From Hofstenia miamia (taxonomy: Eukaryota; Xenacoelomorpha; Acoela; Hofsteniidae), in assembly GCA_900660155.1 (NCBI GenBank), contig CABFPE010000080.1:1143835-1207834 (forward strand): a stretch of DNA of 64,000 nt, read 5' to 3'. Below, piece after piece: positions 51,011-63,318 of this stretch. The stretch's first letter is position 1, and the number at the start of each line of letters is the position of its first letter. The position numbers and the translations under genes were made by a program. The notes below the pieces were generated by a model that was given only the letters and a program-made list of their open reading frames with translations, was not told the DNA's origin and ran no database searches.

Positions 51011-51886
51011 GGAATATGCCTCGCCTAAACCTCAACCTGTGCTCGTCTGTCTCAGTCTGCCACTTTCCCATCTCCCTCTCTAGAACTCAACCCATTTCCG
51101 TGAAACTTCATTGGTCTCTAGCGTCCTCAATACCCACCTATGTGATACGCTGTCATACGCCTTCCTGTAGTCTATCCATGCCATTGCTAAGTTTGTCTGT
51201 CTTCCTTCTTCTACAATTCTCCACTACTGCCTGGTCTTTTAACAACTGATCTTTGCATCCTCTCGTCTTTGTCCTACATCCCTTCTGCTCCTCTGGTATC
51301 AACCTGTTCTGTTCTAAGTAAATGCCCGCCCAAAACCCTGAACCCCATCTCTGTCTGGGGCCCTTCCGTTTCTTATCTTTTTTTGAGCCCCCCTTAGCCC
51401 TTCAGTTTTTTTTTCTTTTTTTTTCCCGAAATTCCTTTGCATCTTCTCGCTCTCTATCCCTGGGCCCCCACTTTCCCCTATATTTTCCCCGAAACCTTCT
51501 GCGTCTTTACCCGGTCTAGCTGTAGCCCTTTTTCCCGCATCTAGTTTTTTTTAGAAATTTTGTTTTTTGGGCTCAAAATTTATATTTTCTCTTTCCCGCT
51601 TTTTTTCAGTTTTCCTCTTTTGCAAAAAAACTCTGCTTTAACTCTTTTCTTTTAGTTTTCTATAGTCTTCCCCTTACCTTTCCTGCACCTGTCCTGTACT
51701 GTCTTACTTGTCCTGATCTTCCCCAATTGCTGCCTAATCCTTGCCACTTTATTTTCAATTCTCCCCTCCCATCCTGGTTTTTGTCTCCCCTTTTCTTCAT
51801 GTCGTCTTTTCTTCTTAATGTCTATGCTGACATTCTTCAGCACCTTCCATGCGCCTGCATACACTAACCTGTTTATCTCTTTTACA

Positions 51887-52000
51887 NNNNNNNNNNNNNN
51901 NNNNNNNNNNNNNNNNNNNNNNNNNNNNNNNNNNNNNNNNNNNNNNNNNNNNNNNNNNNNNNNNNNNNNNNNNNNNNNNNNNNNNNNNNNNNNNNNNNNN
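51887..52000. other. Assembly gap (114 N) within the LINE
   Basis: A run of N between the LINE N-terminal region and its RT. Confidence 1.
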
Positions 52001-55000
52001 CCTTTCCTTGATTGCTGTCTCTGTTTCTACGTCCACGGTTTCTGCTGTTTCTACCACTACTACATTTGCCTCTTCATTTTCTTTTTGCTTCGTCTGTTCA
52101 GCTCTTCTTTTTCCCTTATTCTCATCCAGCTTCAATTTTCTGACCTGACCTGCAAGCCTCTGCTCTGTAACTTCTAATCCTGTTTCTTCTTTTTTCCATT
52201 CTTCCAACATTCTCTTCCTATAACCCCTCTCATCTCGTCTGCTTCTTCTGTAACACTCCAATGCTATCCTGTCAAATTAGGCTTCAACTCGTGTGAAAGA
52301 TACAAAATTTCCACTATTATAAATATGGCAATGTTGACAGCATTGAAGCTTGATTTTGAGTTATTTACTTCTTACCTAATCATCAGAACTCACTGAAATA
52401 CAGCTGCTTTTTTATTCTTTAACATAAATTATTTAACCAATTCAAAAATATATTTGAAATCATAGGCCTATCCTAGATTTGGCCTCAGCTGTATATTTCA
52501 GCTGCCGTTGAAAATTTTGGTAATGTTTTGCGAAAATTATCTTCATGATAATGTAAAAAATAGTAGTTTTAAAGGAGACAATATTGAAAAATGAGATAAA
52601 TATTTTAGTACCTCTCGTTTGAGCATTGTTGTATTCCTATGACCTGACAATTGCATAATTGTTAACTTAAAAATTGTCTACTTATGTATTTGCTCTCAAT
52701 TCGTAGCAAGCCATAAAGTTGTTAGTAATATATTTCAATTGTGATGCCACTTCCAAGCGAATTTTCAAATATATGTACATGGCGAAAGAAGGGCTGTCGT
52801 AATAGAGCTTCATCAGAGTTGCAATCGGCTCACAAAATATGTGAAATTGTAAAGTAAATACCGCGATTTCCTGGTCTGGTACATTTTTTAAATTTCTTGA
52901 TTTAAAATATCAGATTGTAAAAGGTTCTTCTATTTACACAAATATATTGTAATAAATTTATTAAAATAATCATAATTTTCTAGAAAAGATTTGGATTATG
53001 ATTTAGACCAAAATTTCAAGCCTCAATATTAACTAATTACAGAAAAAAAGAAAATCGACATAACACAATTCTGAAATCATTAAAACTATTTGTATGTAGG
53101 TACCAGGTGGCAATTCAGATTTCACTCCGTACTTCAGTTTTTCATTTTGAAATGTTTACGTGAAAAATTGAATTACAAAACGAAATTTTTCATTTTTAAT
53201 TTTTTAACTTTTTTTGCATTTTTTTCATTTTCAAGTATACTCCCAAATTCAAAAAATAGCATTGAAAACAAAATTTTTTAATCCCATAATACATCTTGAG
53301 TATTATGTAGTTCTTTCTAATTTCATCCACCTAATACAAATATACAACAGTAACCGTGATTGTAGATGAGGGAATTATGGAGATGGCTTTTTGGTTTATT
53401 GAAATTTCCATAATTTAGCAGATATTGTGTCTTCACTTTAATTAAATTGATTTATGATAGTGCATGGATTTTCCCTTGTGAGGGACATACTTTTTTTACC
53501 TATTACTGTTTTCTTTGAAATCAGATTTCTAACAATCAAATTTCATGAATAATTCATGTATAACAATTAACAAAATTATGTTTTATAAACGTTTCGAAAT
53601 GCTTAAGTCAAGCAAGAAAATCGCGTTAGTATCAGTTGTAAAAACTTAATTCAGTTTTTTGTAAAGTAGAGAATTTTCAGATAAAAATAGTTTATTAATT
53701 TTTTGATTGTTTTTCAAGAGGTAATAGTGTAGAATCATTGTTGAATCTAGAGAGAACTATACCAGAGGACTTAATGTCAAAGCAGAAAGTCGGTTAGGTG
53801 AACTTTTTTCTCTATTTAAAGATGCTTTGGTGTCTTATATACAATGTGTATTAATAATATGTACAAACATACAAACAACTAGTCACTAGTAAACACGAAA
53901 AGCGCTTGAGCTGGCCGATACTAGAAAACAGTACCTGCCGATTCTACAATAGTTATGAAATGATTTTTCTTCATGGAAATGTGTGATCTTCTTTGCAAAT
54001 CTTCAAATTTATGATGAATTCTATGCAATAAGAATATATTTAATATAAACATTCATTTCTATTAAGAATCATGCAATCGTACCATGCCCCCAAATGGCAA
54101 AAAAACATTATTCTTCAAAAAATAGAATTTAGGCTCATTAGAAGCAACGATAAACAATTTCAGAGGCCCATGTTTGGAGCTTTTTGGCCGACACGAAGCC
54201 AAGATACGAAACTAATTACATATATATAGCAAAAATTGGGACCCCAAAATTCAAAAAATTACTTCATTGAACAATTTTTGAATATTTTGGAGGCGCAATA
54301 GTTATGCAAGTACCTACACCTACATATGTACCAAATATTTTCATAAGGAATATTTACTATACCGAAAAACCGGGTACTGAAAATTTAATACATATTGACA
54401 TCTCGCACTCGGCCCCCAAATGTACAGTGACACCTCAGAGGTTTCTCTCAAAACTTATAGATTTCAATTAAATGATTGACTTTCTTCAATTCTAACTAGT
54501 TTATTAACCTTAAACTGCTTATCGTCTATTTAAAGTTCAAGCCATTTTTCCACATTTGTGAATAATTTTCTTCAACCCTATTAGTAAGTTTGAAAATCGT
54601 GAGGCATGGGCAGTAGGTATATCAGTTTGTTACAACTTTATATGAGCATGCGATTTTCTGATGAGCTTTTTTCCAGTTAAAAGAATTTCAGAATCTTTTT
54701 ATAGCTATTTAAAAATCACCACCACCACCAATTCATAAATTTGCTTATATTTCCCTCTTGTTTCGCAAAATGTCAGAAATTGCTTTAATATTTGGATCTT
54801 AAACAATGCGGTAAGAGATCTTATACCACTTTCACAGCTCTCTCGGCACATATATTTGAAATTTGGGTTATAATTGGTGAAGGTTCATTAGACCAAAAAT
54901 TAAGCCTTTTAAGCAATTGGTGTTTGCAAGTTGTTCTTTTAAGTTTTCTTTGCTGTTGGCTAGAAAACCATAATTGACCCCATGTACAACATATAAACTT

Positions 55001-55038
55001 TGCTCCAAACTGAAGTTCCATCCTTTGTTGAGGGATTA

Positions 55039-55041
<3 letters not shown>

Positions 55042-55077
<36 letters not shown>
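55042..55077. repeat. (TA)n microsatellite ending at an N
   Basis: Alternating A and T followed by an unresolved base at 55078. Confidence 0.95.
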
Positions 55078-55391
55078 NCGATTTCCAACATTTTTAAACT
55101 ATTCGATGCGTAATCAATAGAAATATATGAATCAATTACTGGGGATCCATAACTGAAATATAAATATTGCAAAATTTCGATAAAATAGTGGTCAATAGCG
55201 CAAGAACTACAAAAAATTACAAAAAGACACAGCGCCTGATATAAATGACTTTTGGTACTTTTTTAAAAAATTATTTCTAATTCTTTAAAAAAAAATTTAG
55301 CAACCGAAATGAATATGCTAATTGCAATAAAATATCCACTCTATTCATATGCAAGAAAAATGGATTAAATTTACCATTTATAAGTCGTATA

Positions 55392-55395
<4 letters not shown>

Positions 55396-55424
<29 letters not shown>
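55396..55424. repeat. (TA)n microsatellite
   Basis: Alternating A and T in AT-rich DNA. Confidence 0.95.
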
Positions 55425-55427
<3 letters not shown>

Positions 55428-56854
55428 AAAAGTAAGTAAATACCTCTTCTAATCCAGCTTGCATTGTGCAAACTTGAAAAATTTTTAAAGCTGAGTTTTG
55501 GAAAATATTCACAAGCATTAAGTGATGGAAAAATTCCATGTCATGTCGCTATCGAGAATGATCTCTATCTATTACTTCAGAACCATTTCTAAAATTGGTT
55601 TTCAGTTCTTAATAATTTTCTGTAATAGTGTCTACAAAAGAATAACTAATATTTGGTGAAATTTTCTTGCCAACATATGACATATCCAAAACTAATTGTA
55701 CGTTCTATCAAAAATATGCTTTTGACATTCAACAAATAATGATTTTGTCAACAAAAAGAATATGCCTAATGGGCAGGAACATGCTTTTATACAATTTTGA
55801 AAATTTCTATTAACCCGCGCATTATCTTAGAATTAATTGAAAAATCATTCTTTGAGAATTTCGTATTTTTGAAAAAGATTTAAATTTTAAGTTCGTGGAA
55901 GCAGCAAGGAACTTTCAGTGCAATGATATCTCAAACCCATTGAGGCGTGCCGTGCGCAAAGTCAGATGTCGGGGTTCCCCAGGTAGCTTAGGGTTAAACC
56001 TAATCCATTATTTCTAGATTTTTAATTATTTTCATTATAGCTGTTGTTGCTTTTTTAGTTGAAATTAGCATTCTAAGTTTCAACTTGAATAGCCTGGGAT
56101 GTTGCAACCATGAATCCAATGCTTTCTTCTAAATGAAATTCCACTGTGATGTAATTTTTCTGCGAAACTAGTGTTTAAGCTTTTGGGGCTTGGTGGTACA
56201 TATCTACTCCACCTAAGCAAATCAGTTTTTCTAGACTACTATAATTCACACTTTCTTTGTATTTTGCATGATTAGCCTTATGATAATGGCAAGTTCATAC
56301 ATTTATAAAGTTTTGGCCAAATTCTAATTACTCCTCCATTTTTTTATCTTTTTCTGCTAATTTAAAACGCGTGTTTGTCAACCAATATGTGTGAAAAATA
56401 TTATATTGATCCTAGTTTCTTGCAATTCATTTTTTGGCAATCATTAATGGACTCCCTTAAGTACTGCTGGTACATATATGTACCACCTTAGTGTAGCGTT
56501 ATAGATGCATCCCAGAATTTAATTTTCGTGATAGGATGCTACTTAACATCTGCAATATCATACCTTTTTACTATTAAAGCAGCTTCAGTATCCTCATGGG
56601 CCTCAAAGGGTTAACATTATCTAAGTTTTCTATTTAATAGTGCTCAAGATTTTGAAGGAGTTCGATGCTTTTATGTTTTACAGTGTTAATTTACTAATGC
56701 TACTTCCACACTGACCCAACCTAAACTGCAAAAAGGAGGCCCATTTGAGTCTAGACAAAATTTAAATTGCTGTACCGCTTCGCATTCTCATTGAAGCAAA
56801 AATGCTAACCGAATTCTTCTGACGAAGATAGTGCATCAAACGTGGAGCAATTCA

Positions 56855-57060
56855 AGTTTTTTTCCTAAAATTGTATTTATTTGGAAGTTATTGAAAATTT
56901 TTATTTCTTGCAAAAAGTGTAATGATTTATGGGGTCTTACACAAATATATTGTTTATTTATACGAATGAGAGCTAGCTTTTTTTACGGAAGAGCATAAAT
57001 TTTTAGTTAGTTTTTCCAGAGGGGAGGGCGGCAGTCGTCTTCCTCTTAAAGCCACGCTTA
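56855..57060. repeat. Second copy of the repeat seen at 17046-17290
   Basis: Shares TTATTTGGAAGTTATT, a TTTCTTGCAAAAAGTG-like word, AATGATTTATG and ATGAGAG in the same order and similar spacing as 17088-17235. It ends in a G-rich segment GAGGGGAGGGCGGCAG, as hAT-type termini of the CAGGGGCGG class do. Confidence 0.45.
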
Positions 57061-57902
57061 TTGACAATTTATTTAACTACGTGGAATTTGTAGTTGAAAT
57101 ATATTATGTTGAATATTTGAATTAGAATTGATATTGCAATGTTTTCACAGAAAACCTTTTTAGGATCTTTTACCTGAAACTTTTGTGAATTTATTTCAAT
57201 ATAATAATTGCAAATTTAAGATATCAATATCAAAACTACAAAGCTATTTGTAGTATACCATGGCTGTATGAAATATATGACATTTTCGGATTTCAATGTA
57301 AAATAAAACTGTTTTGTAAATTTTGCTTAAAACAGCCCTATAGCAATTTAAAATATGAATGCGTTTTATTGAACATTAGTTTCTGACAAAAATGGGCACA
57401 TTTTGTAAATCTGATTTTGTAACAAAATATCTTTAAATCGCTCATTTTGTGTAAGTATTTACGACAACATTTTGTGCGCTAATCAGCCATATAATTGTAA
57501 CTGCATTATTAATAGAACTATCTTCTTAAAAAATTTCGTAATTTTTCAAACTGCTAAGCCTCCAACAGATAATGATAACGAATGTATTTTTCAATAGGAA
57601 ATCTCTCCTAATTGTAATGTTACAGTAAACACGTTAGGAAGTGTGCATTGGCTAGGATATTCTGAGACGAACAAAGATTGCTGCTCGTAACGTTTGCCAC
57701 TCCGAGAGATACAGCGCGTGTCAAGTTTTTATACATCCTGCGGTTTATGCATTAGTTAGTTGAAGTAAATGAATTGCCGTAGCTCTTATAACTCATTTAT
57801 GTAAACTTAAGTCTACCCATCAATATATTTGTGTGGATAAAAAGTTCAGCAACACTAAACAATAAACCTGCAACTGTTAAATGAACAAATTAACAAAAAA
57901 AT

Positions 57903-58024
57903 GAAAAAAAAATTTTGGCGCAGCGATATAAAGAAGCACTTTTTCCCACTAAGCCCAATTCTTTCTAAATTTTTACTAGCATTTGAATTTTGTACAAATG
58001 CATAGGAGGTGTGCCTTAATAGGC

Positions 58025-58089
<65 letters not shown>

Positions 58090-58208
58090 TATTAAGGCAC
58101 ACCTCCTATGCATTTGTACAAAATTCAAATGCTAGTAAAAATTTAGAAAGAATTGGGCTTAGTGGGAAAAAGTGCTTCTTTATATCGCTGCGCCAAAATT
58201 TTTTTTTC
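57903..58208. repeat. Near-perfect palindrome with ~120-bp arms around a (TA)n centre
   Basis: The left arm (57903 to about 58025) and the right arm (about 58085 to 58208) are exact reverse complements as far as I can compare, including the A9/T9 runs at the outer ends. The centre (58024-58086) is almost pure (TA)n. The right arm ends exactly at a single N (58209). Confidence 0.93.
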
Positions 58209-58209
58209 N

Positions 58210-58232
58210 TATATATATATATATATATATAT
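58210..58232. repeat. (TA)n microsatellite after an N
   Basis: Alternating A and T starting immediately after the unresolved base at 58209. Confidence 0.9.
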
Positions 58233-58749
58233 ACCTAAAAACAATTTAGACCCGTCATTTTAAATTTTGAGGTAAAAAGAATATTTTGAAAATGGAATTT
58301 TTAGGTTAATCTAGTCAATTTTTTAAGGTCAAAGTTTGCTTTTTTTGAGGTATAAAAATTAAAGCCTTACTAATTACTTTTTATTAATGCCCGCCGTTAT
58401 ATATCGAACCGATAAAGCGGTATTTTGTGTGATACCTAACCGTGCCTACTCTCAAAATGTTCATACCGCCGGCCTTGGTTTTTTTTGCGATTCAAACAGG
58501 TTGCAATTTTGGAAAAATCATCATTGATGAAATAGATTTTTCTTACTCATTCGGTGTCTAATCGTATTGAGCTTAAGCCACAAATGTTGGCGCTGCTTTA
58601 GATCTTAAGCAATTTGAAGGAGCACTAGGTCATTGTATAGTTCATGCGTTAGTGAAGTTGTGCTCAAAAACAAAGACCCTTCCTTAACGTTTCTTTTCTA
58701 CTTAAAGAATTTGACTTTTACAGTAATTCGCAATAACACCCCTCCTTCA

Positions 58750-59450
58750 GGACCAATGATTTACCCCCCAATGGTCCTGTGGATATCATCCTTTTATACA
58801 AAAGCAGGCAAGAGTACTTTTTCGTGAATGTTGGAATACCACAGGGTACCAAGATATATACCTTATTAAAAAATGACGAATTCCACACCAAAATTGTTGA
58901 TGACGCTATCGCTGAATCCCTAAAGTCAGACAACGTTGTTGAAACAGTCCATAGCTGGTGTAATGCCAACAATGCAATGATCAATATAAAAAACAAGAGT
59001 TAACAATTTCTTATCTTCATAATATCCTCCAAATTTTTCTTACCAAGCGGTTCAGTAAGTCGAGCTAATTGCTCAAGATGATAAGGCATATTAATTCAAA
59101 ACAACCTAAAGTGGGACAATCATATAGATTATATAACACATGAAAAACAAAACGATCTGGCTCAATTATAACGAGGCAGTGATAAAATTCCAAATAATGA
59201 CGTTGTTAAGACCTGTCTTATCTACACGATTTAATCGGGCCAATTAAATCGTGTAGTTAGGACAAGCCTTTATAGATCAACACTTGAATAGGCTGCTCAA
59301 GTATTGCTCTGAAAATTTTATTTCGAAATTATGAATATGCAAATGCTATGTCACCTGCCAATTATGATTCACTGTATGAACGGCAGTAAATTTTATGTGA
59401 TCGCTACGGCTCCAGAAGCGACAAGAGTAACATCTACTGTACCACTGAAA
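58750..59450 (+). pseudogene. Decayed LINE reverse transcriptase fragment
   Basis: Broken frames give, in order, SRQEYFFVNVGIPQGTK (RT motif GIPQGT), FHTKIVDDAIAES in the position of the catalytic F-x-DD motif, NNLKWDNHIDYIT (typical LINE NDLKWD-HI) and RSTLE-AAQV near 59270-59300. These are CR1/Jockey-type RT landmarks in correct order. Stops, frameshifts and an internal deletion between the first two motifs show a long-dead copy. It is a different family from the LINE at 49424-52270, which has YMDD. Confidence 0.75.
59215..59263. repeat. Imperfect 49-bp palindrome
   Basis: Arms GTCTTATCTACACGATTTAAT and ATTAAATCGTGTAGTTAGGAC flank a 7-nt loop (CGGGCCA) inside the decayed LINE fragment. It can form a hairpin with two mismatched positions. 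Confidence 0.8.
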
Positions 59451-60589
59451 TAAAAAACAGTTATAACCACTATCAAACATGAACTGAGAAATTATAATGA
59501 AACGAAAATACTAAAGAAAAGTCTTTTCTTTTCTCAAATTATGCAAGGGTTATAAAATATTATGGACGGCAAGATTTCTGTTTTATATTACAAAACATGA
59601 TATTTATATTTTTGTATATTTATGCACTGTTGTTCAATCCATGTACTGCGAATGCAAATATGATTCTCTCTTTCCTCTCTAAATATCTGATCTCGTAAAA
59701 TCCTTTGATTTTTGACAAGCTTTTATTCACTGCCACTTGTATCCATCTGCATCAGATCGTGCACAAAAAACTTTTTCGGATTTATCGCATGGTTTAACTC
59801 ATTCACTAGTCATTAAACTAAACATCCTTTACAATCTGTCACCACCTACACGAAATATTTTCACAAATTAAATGAAGTCAAACTTCAAGTATTTCCAGAG
59901 AAAAGAGAAGGAATTGTTAAAACTGCACAAGAAATGTATATAAATATTCACTTTTCTGTCAAATGTGCTACAATAGACACTTCTTTTTTTCTTTTACAAA
60001 TTGAAGACTTAATGCAATATACATACTAAGTTGCTATTATATTAACAAAAAACATTAGGTGAAATGAAGATACTACTAACTTATAACGCCTTAGGGTATA
60101 CTTCTTCAATTTATTGAAAACGTAGTAGAAGCCATCATCTTTATAATGTTTGTTTTTTGGGGCAAGTCAGCTAAAGTTATTTTGGTCAAAGGCTCATAAA
60201 AACCTACAAACCTAACTACTAACATTTGTAGCAAAGTTGGAAATTTTTTAGATTTAACTATCTAAACGTAGCAGTAAAATTTAATACATAAACTGAGGCC
60301 GCTCAAGCATAAATCCCCAATTGGGTATAAAGTCTGAAGTGATGATTTTGGTCTCCTTTCAACGAAATTTTAATTTTGGGAAATAATTATTCTGCAATTT
60401 CAATGATTAAAATGAGGTAATTTTGTACATATTTGTTTAACAATAGATATTTGCAACATCTTTCGATTCCCATTTCTAACGTACATATCGTATCTATTAT
60501 AATCAGGAACGTGTACAGAACTATGTTTGGAGTGATCCAGGTTAAAATAAGATGCTAAGTGCATAATTTCTATATTGCTTTTTTATTTC

Positions 60590-60628
<39 letters not shown>

Positions 60629-61293
60629 CAAGATATTTTGTGAATACCTCCAGATAATAAAGAAAACACAAAACCCCAATTTAGGATGAATCCGTCTACT
60701 GTTGAGTTGTTTATAGAGATCGATTTTGCTATAAATAAATACTTAATAGTTGATACGTATTTCTCCATTATAAGTAGTTATAAGTGTAATTATCTTAGGA
60801 AACATTTTTTATAGTTGTTAATTCTCAAACATACAATATTAAACCTTTGATTTCGTTTCCTCTGTGTTTTCTTTCTTCATGAATTGTGTAATACATGTCT
60901 ATCGACTGTGAGACTATTAAATTATGCTTTGCATAAAAAAACTAATCTCAACTTCTTCACCGTTGGATAACGAATTACCTGAAGCCCTAACCCTAACCCC
61001 ACACCTCTCTATATGAGAATTTAAATTGCTTAGCGTACATGCTTAGTTTGAGAATCTTAGTAGTTAAGTCGATTACTAATGATGTAGGGATATACCAAAG
61101 CTTGTTATTCAATTCTAAGTATTAGGTACGTTTCTATTAGGTTCATCTATTTATCTTATTTCACAATAAGAACTACGCTTGTGTAGGTTTTGCAGAAATT
61201 GAGATGAAGAGTAAATATGTTTTTCAAAAAGGGGGGATTTGTAGCACTTTAATTATTACTAATTCATGTCTCTATATTAAAATTTGGTTATGG
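59451..61293. other. AT-rich stretch, no gene recognised
   Basis: Only a (TA)n microsatellite (60593-60627) stands out; no ORF with recognisable similarity. Confidence 0.45.
60593..60627. repeat. (TA)n microsatellite
   Basis: Alternating A and T. Confidence 0.95.
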
Positions 61294-61301
61294 GTTAACG
61301 T

Positions 61302-61620
61302 CAGACTTGTCAACGAGTCGAAATTTCTTGGCTCGGTTTGGTTCGACTCACCACATAAGATCTTTCAAGGCTCGTTTCAGCTCGATATTTTTTAAAAATA
61401 TTGCGCGCTCAGAATTTTTTACAAAGCTCTCCTATTATTTAATAAACATTTCTAAAATAAGATTATAAGAAAAGCATATTGAATAAAAAAGTAAGAAAAA
61501 TCTGCATAATCAAATTAACAAGCAGTACTATAAATTTGCTTTGCCTAAAAAATGCTAGTTTCGAGTTCGTCGTATATCCAATCCTCTGCTCAAGCTTGGC
61601 TCGACTCGTTGACAAGTCTG
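61302..61620 (-). mobile_element. hAT-type MITE, CAGACTTGTCAACGAG family, copy D (best preserved)
   Basis: Termini CAGACTTGTCAACGAGTCGA and TCGACTCGTTGACAAGTCTG are perfect 20-bp inverted repeats. GTTAACGT flanks both sides exactly (61294-61301 and 61621-61628). It lies in the opposite orientation to copies A, B, C and E, with the shared interior reading CTATTATTTAATAAACATTT on the plus strand. Best reference copy for the family in this window. Confidence 0.95.
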
Positions 61621-61829
61621 GTTAACGTTTAGTATACCAAATCAGCATTTTAAAAGTTAAACGATTTTAGATAATTTTCATTTCTAGATTTGTTGTTTTT
61701 ATTGATTTCCCATGTGATGTTATATCATTTTCTTTCCAGTATTCTTATTAATCTTGTAATTTTTAGTTATATATTATATTAATTATATTAAAATTCTATT
61801 GGATTGCTTATTAAAATCTGCTGATATAA

Positions 61830-61860
61830 ATTGATTTTTTAAATACTAACGGCAGCCCTG
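61830..61860. repeat. Possible solo end related to the 22129-27105 element
   Basis: ACTAACGGCAGCCCTG resembles the right terminus ATCAACGGCAACCCTG of the composite hAT-type element, and GATATAAATTGATT precedes it. No matching left end was seen. Confidence 0.3.
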
Positions 61861-62205
61861 TCAACTGTCCTAATACTATTCATGGAAACTAATTAACAGA
61901 TTTTTACATTAACTTCTCATTAAAATGAGAAAAAAGTGAATATTAGAGTCTAGACATTTTTAGAAATTAAAATTCGATGAATGTCTAAGCTAATTTCCAA
62001 CTATATAAAACTGCAATAAATGTTGATTCAAAACAAAATGTGATTTGTTGTAGCACAATTTAAGCAACAATCAATGTGCTTCAAATAAAATATACCAAAA
62101 ATGGTCGTATAGCATTTTCCTTTCCCTACGCATGACTTTGACTCATCGAAGAAATAACAATTTGGTTTTAGTAAATGTTTGCTAAGGATATAATCTTAGT
62201 AGATA

Positions 62206-62381
62206 CAGTCAAATCTCGCTACTATATCATCCCGCTACTATGCCACTCTCGCTATTATGCCACTTTTCCACAGTCCCGACTACCATAAACCTGATGTTAC
62301 AAACTCTCGTTACAAGGCACTCTCGCTATTATGCCACTTTCGCTCTGTCCTTACGGCTGGCATAGTGGTGAAGTGTGATTG
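62206..62381. mobile_element. 176-bp TA-flanked MITE (pogo/Tc1-like)
   Basis: The left end CAGTCAAATCTCGCTACTAT and the inverted right end CAATCACACTTCACCACTAT are imperfect inverted repeats, with TA on both outer sides (62204-62205 and 62382-62383). The interior repeats CTCTCGCTATTATGCCACTTT twice plus a looser CCGCTACTATGCCA copy. TA targets and this terminus shape fit the pogo/Tc1/mariner group. Non-coding. Confidence 0.65.
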
Positions 62382-62383
62382 TA

Positions 62384-63318
62384 TATGCAAGTTGTAAATT
62401 TAAAACATCGGGTGTTAAGCACTGTTTAGAACAGTTTTTTGAAATTTATTTCTTTCAAATTCATAATAAAATTTTAAGAAAGTTTAGAAAAAATTTTTTT
62501 ATTTATTCATTCGTATTTTTCATAAACGAGTTTCTACCGAAAAACTAACGAACTTGCGTTTTTGTTAAAGTGCGCGAAACGCAAAATAAATGTTGATAAG
62601 GTTATCTTCATTCAATATTTGCTACTATATGCGTTTTCAGTAAAATTTCAGTTCCTTGTTTTAAACATTTACCGTGTTTTTTGGAAAACACACTTTTTGC
62701 CAATCATGTGTATAATTGAAATGTTGAATTGGAAACATTGCTATTTGTTGATTTTTTGCCGCGCTTATTGAATTTTATTCAATCTAAATTTTAGAATGCC
62801 AATTCTATTAATCTACATCTGCAAGGAAATGCAACAACAACTGTAGTCCAATTCCATGGGGAGCGTCTGCTGTTCTACATTTAATGTTATTGAAAAACGG
62901 GAATTAAGTTTTTATTTTGGTTTGAACAGAATTATTGTGAGTTCGCTGTTGTGCACATAAATTTGGTGATTTTTTCTCTGTACATACTATTATTGCTGTT
63001 ATATTTATTTAATCATCAGATTTGTTTTAGCAAATAATCACTTATCTCTCATTGAAAATGCAGCTACCCATTTGTCAAACTTCAATATAATTGTAAGTCA
63101 CTCTTACTGTTCAGCAGAAAATTGTTTCGAAATTCAAAAAGTGAATTTGCAGCATGGATTTTTTACATTCTACCAATTCGCGTATATGTCACAGTTTAAT
63201 TTTATTTTCATTTTCCATTGTAAACCAATAGTTTAGAAATTTAATTGCTTGCTCTTTGTAATTAGGTAATGCTTCATTTGTTTTGTATGAGTTTCAATTT
63301 GAGTAAAAAAAGTTTTGA
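62384..63318. other. AT-rich stretch, no gene recognised
   Basis: Only short ORFs without recognisable similarity. Confidence 0.45.

Larger units (their letters stand above)
49424..52270 (-). mobile_element. Non-LTR retrotransposon (LINE) with YMDD RT and endonuclease-like C terminus, decayed
   Basis: Read on the minus strand, the order is: an N-terminal domain (52261-52000; RGYRKRMLEEWKKEE and VTEQRLAGQVRKL), a 114-N gap, a degraded low-complexity stretch (51300-51880), RT motif RGIFQGDSLAPLLFC (about 51020), catalytic SHLWYMDDLKMYA (about 50900-50860), FGLGKCAVV-like and GFKYLGVIE motifs, then the thumb region. The C-terminal ORF (50248-49508) has a Cys/His cluster (CRLCKKVAETVDHLIAGC) and RRPDIVVVNKEKRLGTVIDIAVP, which fits a restriction-like endonuclease (PD then D). 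The element is pyrimidine-rich on the plus strand and much less AT-rich than its surroundings. Several stops and frameshifts show it is inactive. Confidence 0.87.
52290..57900. other. AT-rich stretch, no gene recognised
   Basis: Contains two (TA)n tracts, a single N at 55078 and an old repeat copy near 56855-57060. Words of the form GGTACATAT recur at 56192 and 56469 (the latter in an 18-nt palindrome). No ORF with recognisable similarity was seen. Confidence 0.45.

Noticed and set aside
51815..52261. Open frames crossing 51887-52000
   Set aside because: They cross a gap; only the minus-strand portion right of the gap has LINE-like content.
56469..56490. TGGTACATATATGTACCA palindrome as a regulatory site
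   Set aside because: Short AT-rich palindrome expected by chance in such sequence; no context supports a function.
58035..58238. ORF with YIYIYI repeats
   Set aside because: Translation of the (TA)n tract and palindrome arm; the same applies to other IYIYIY ORFs in the window.
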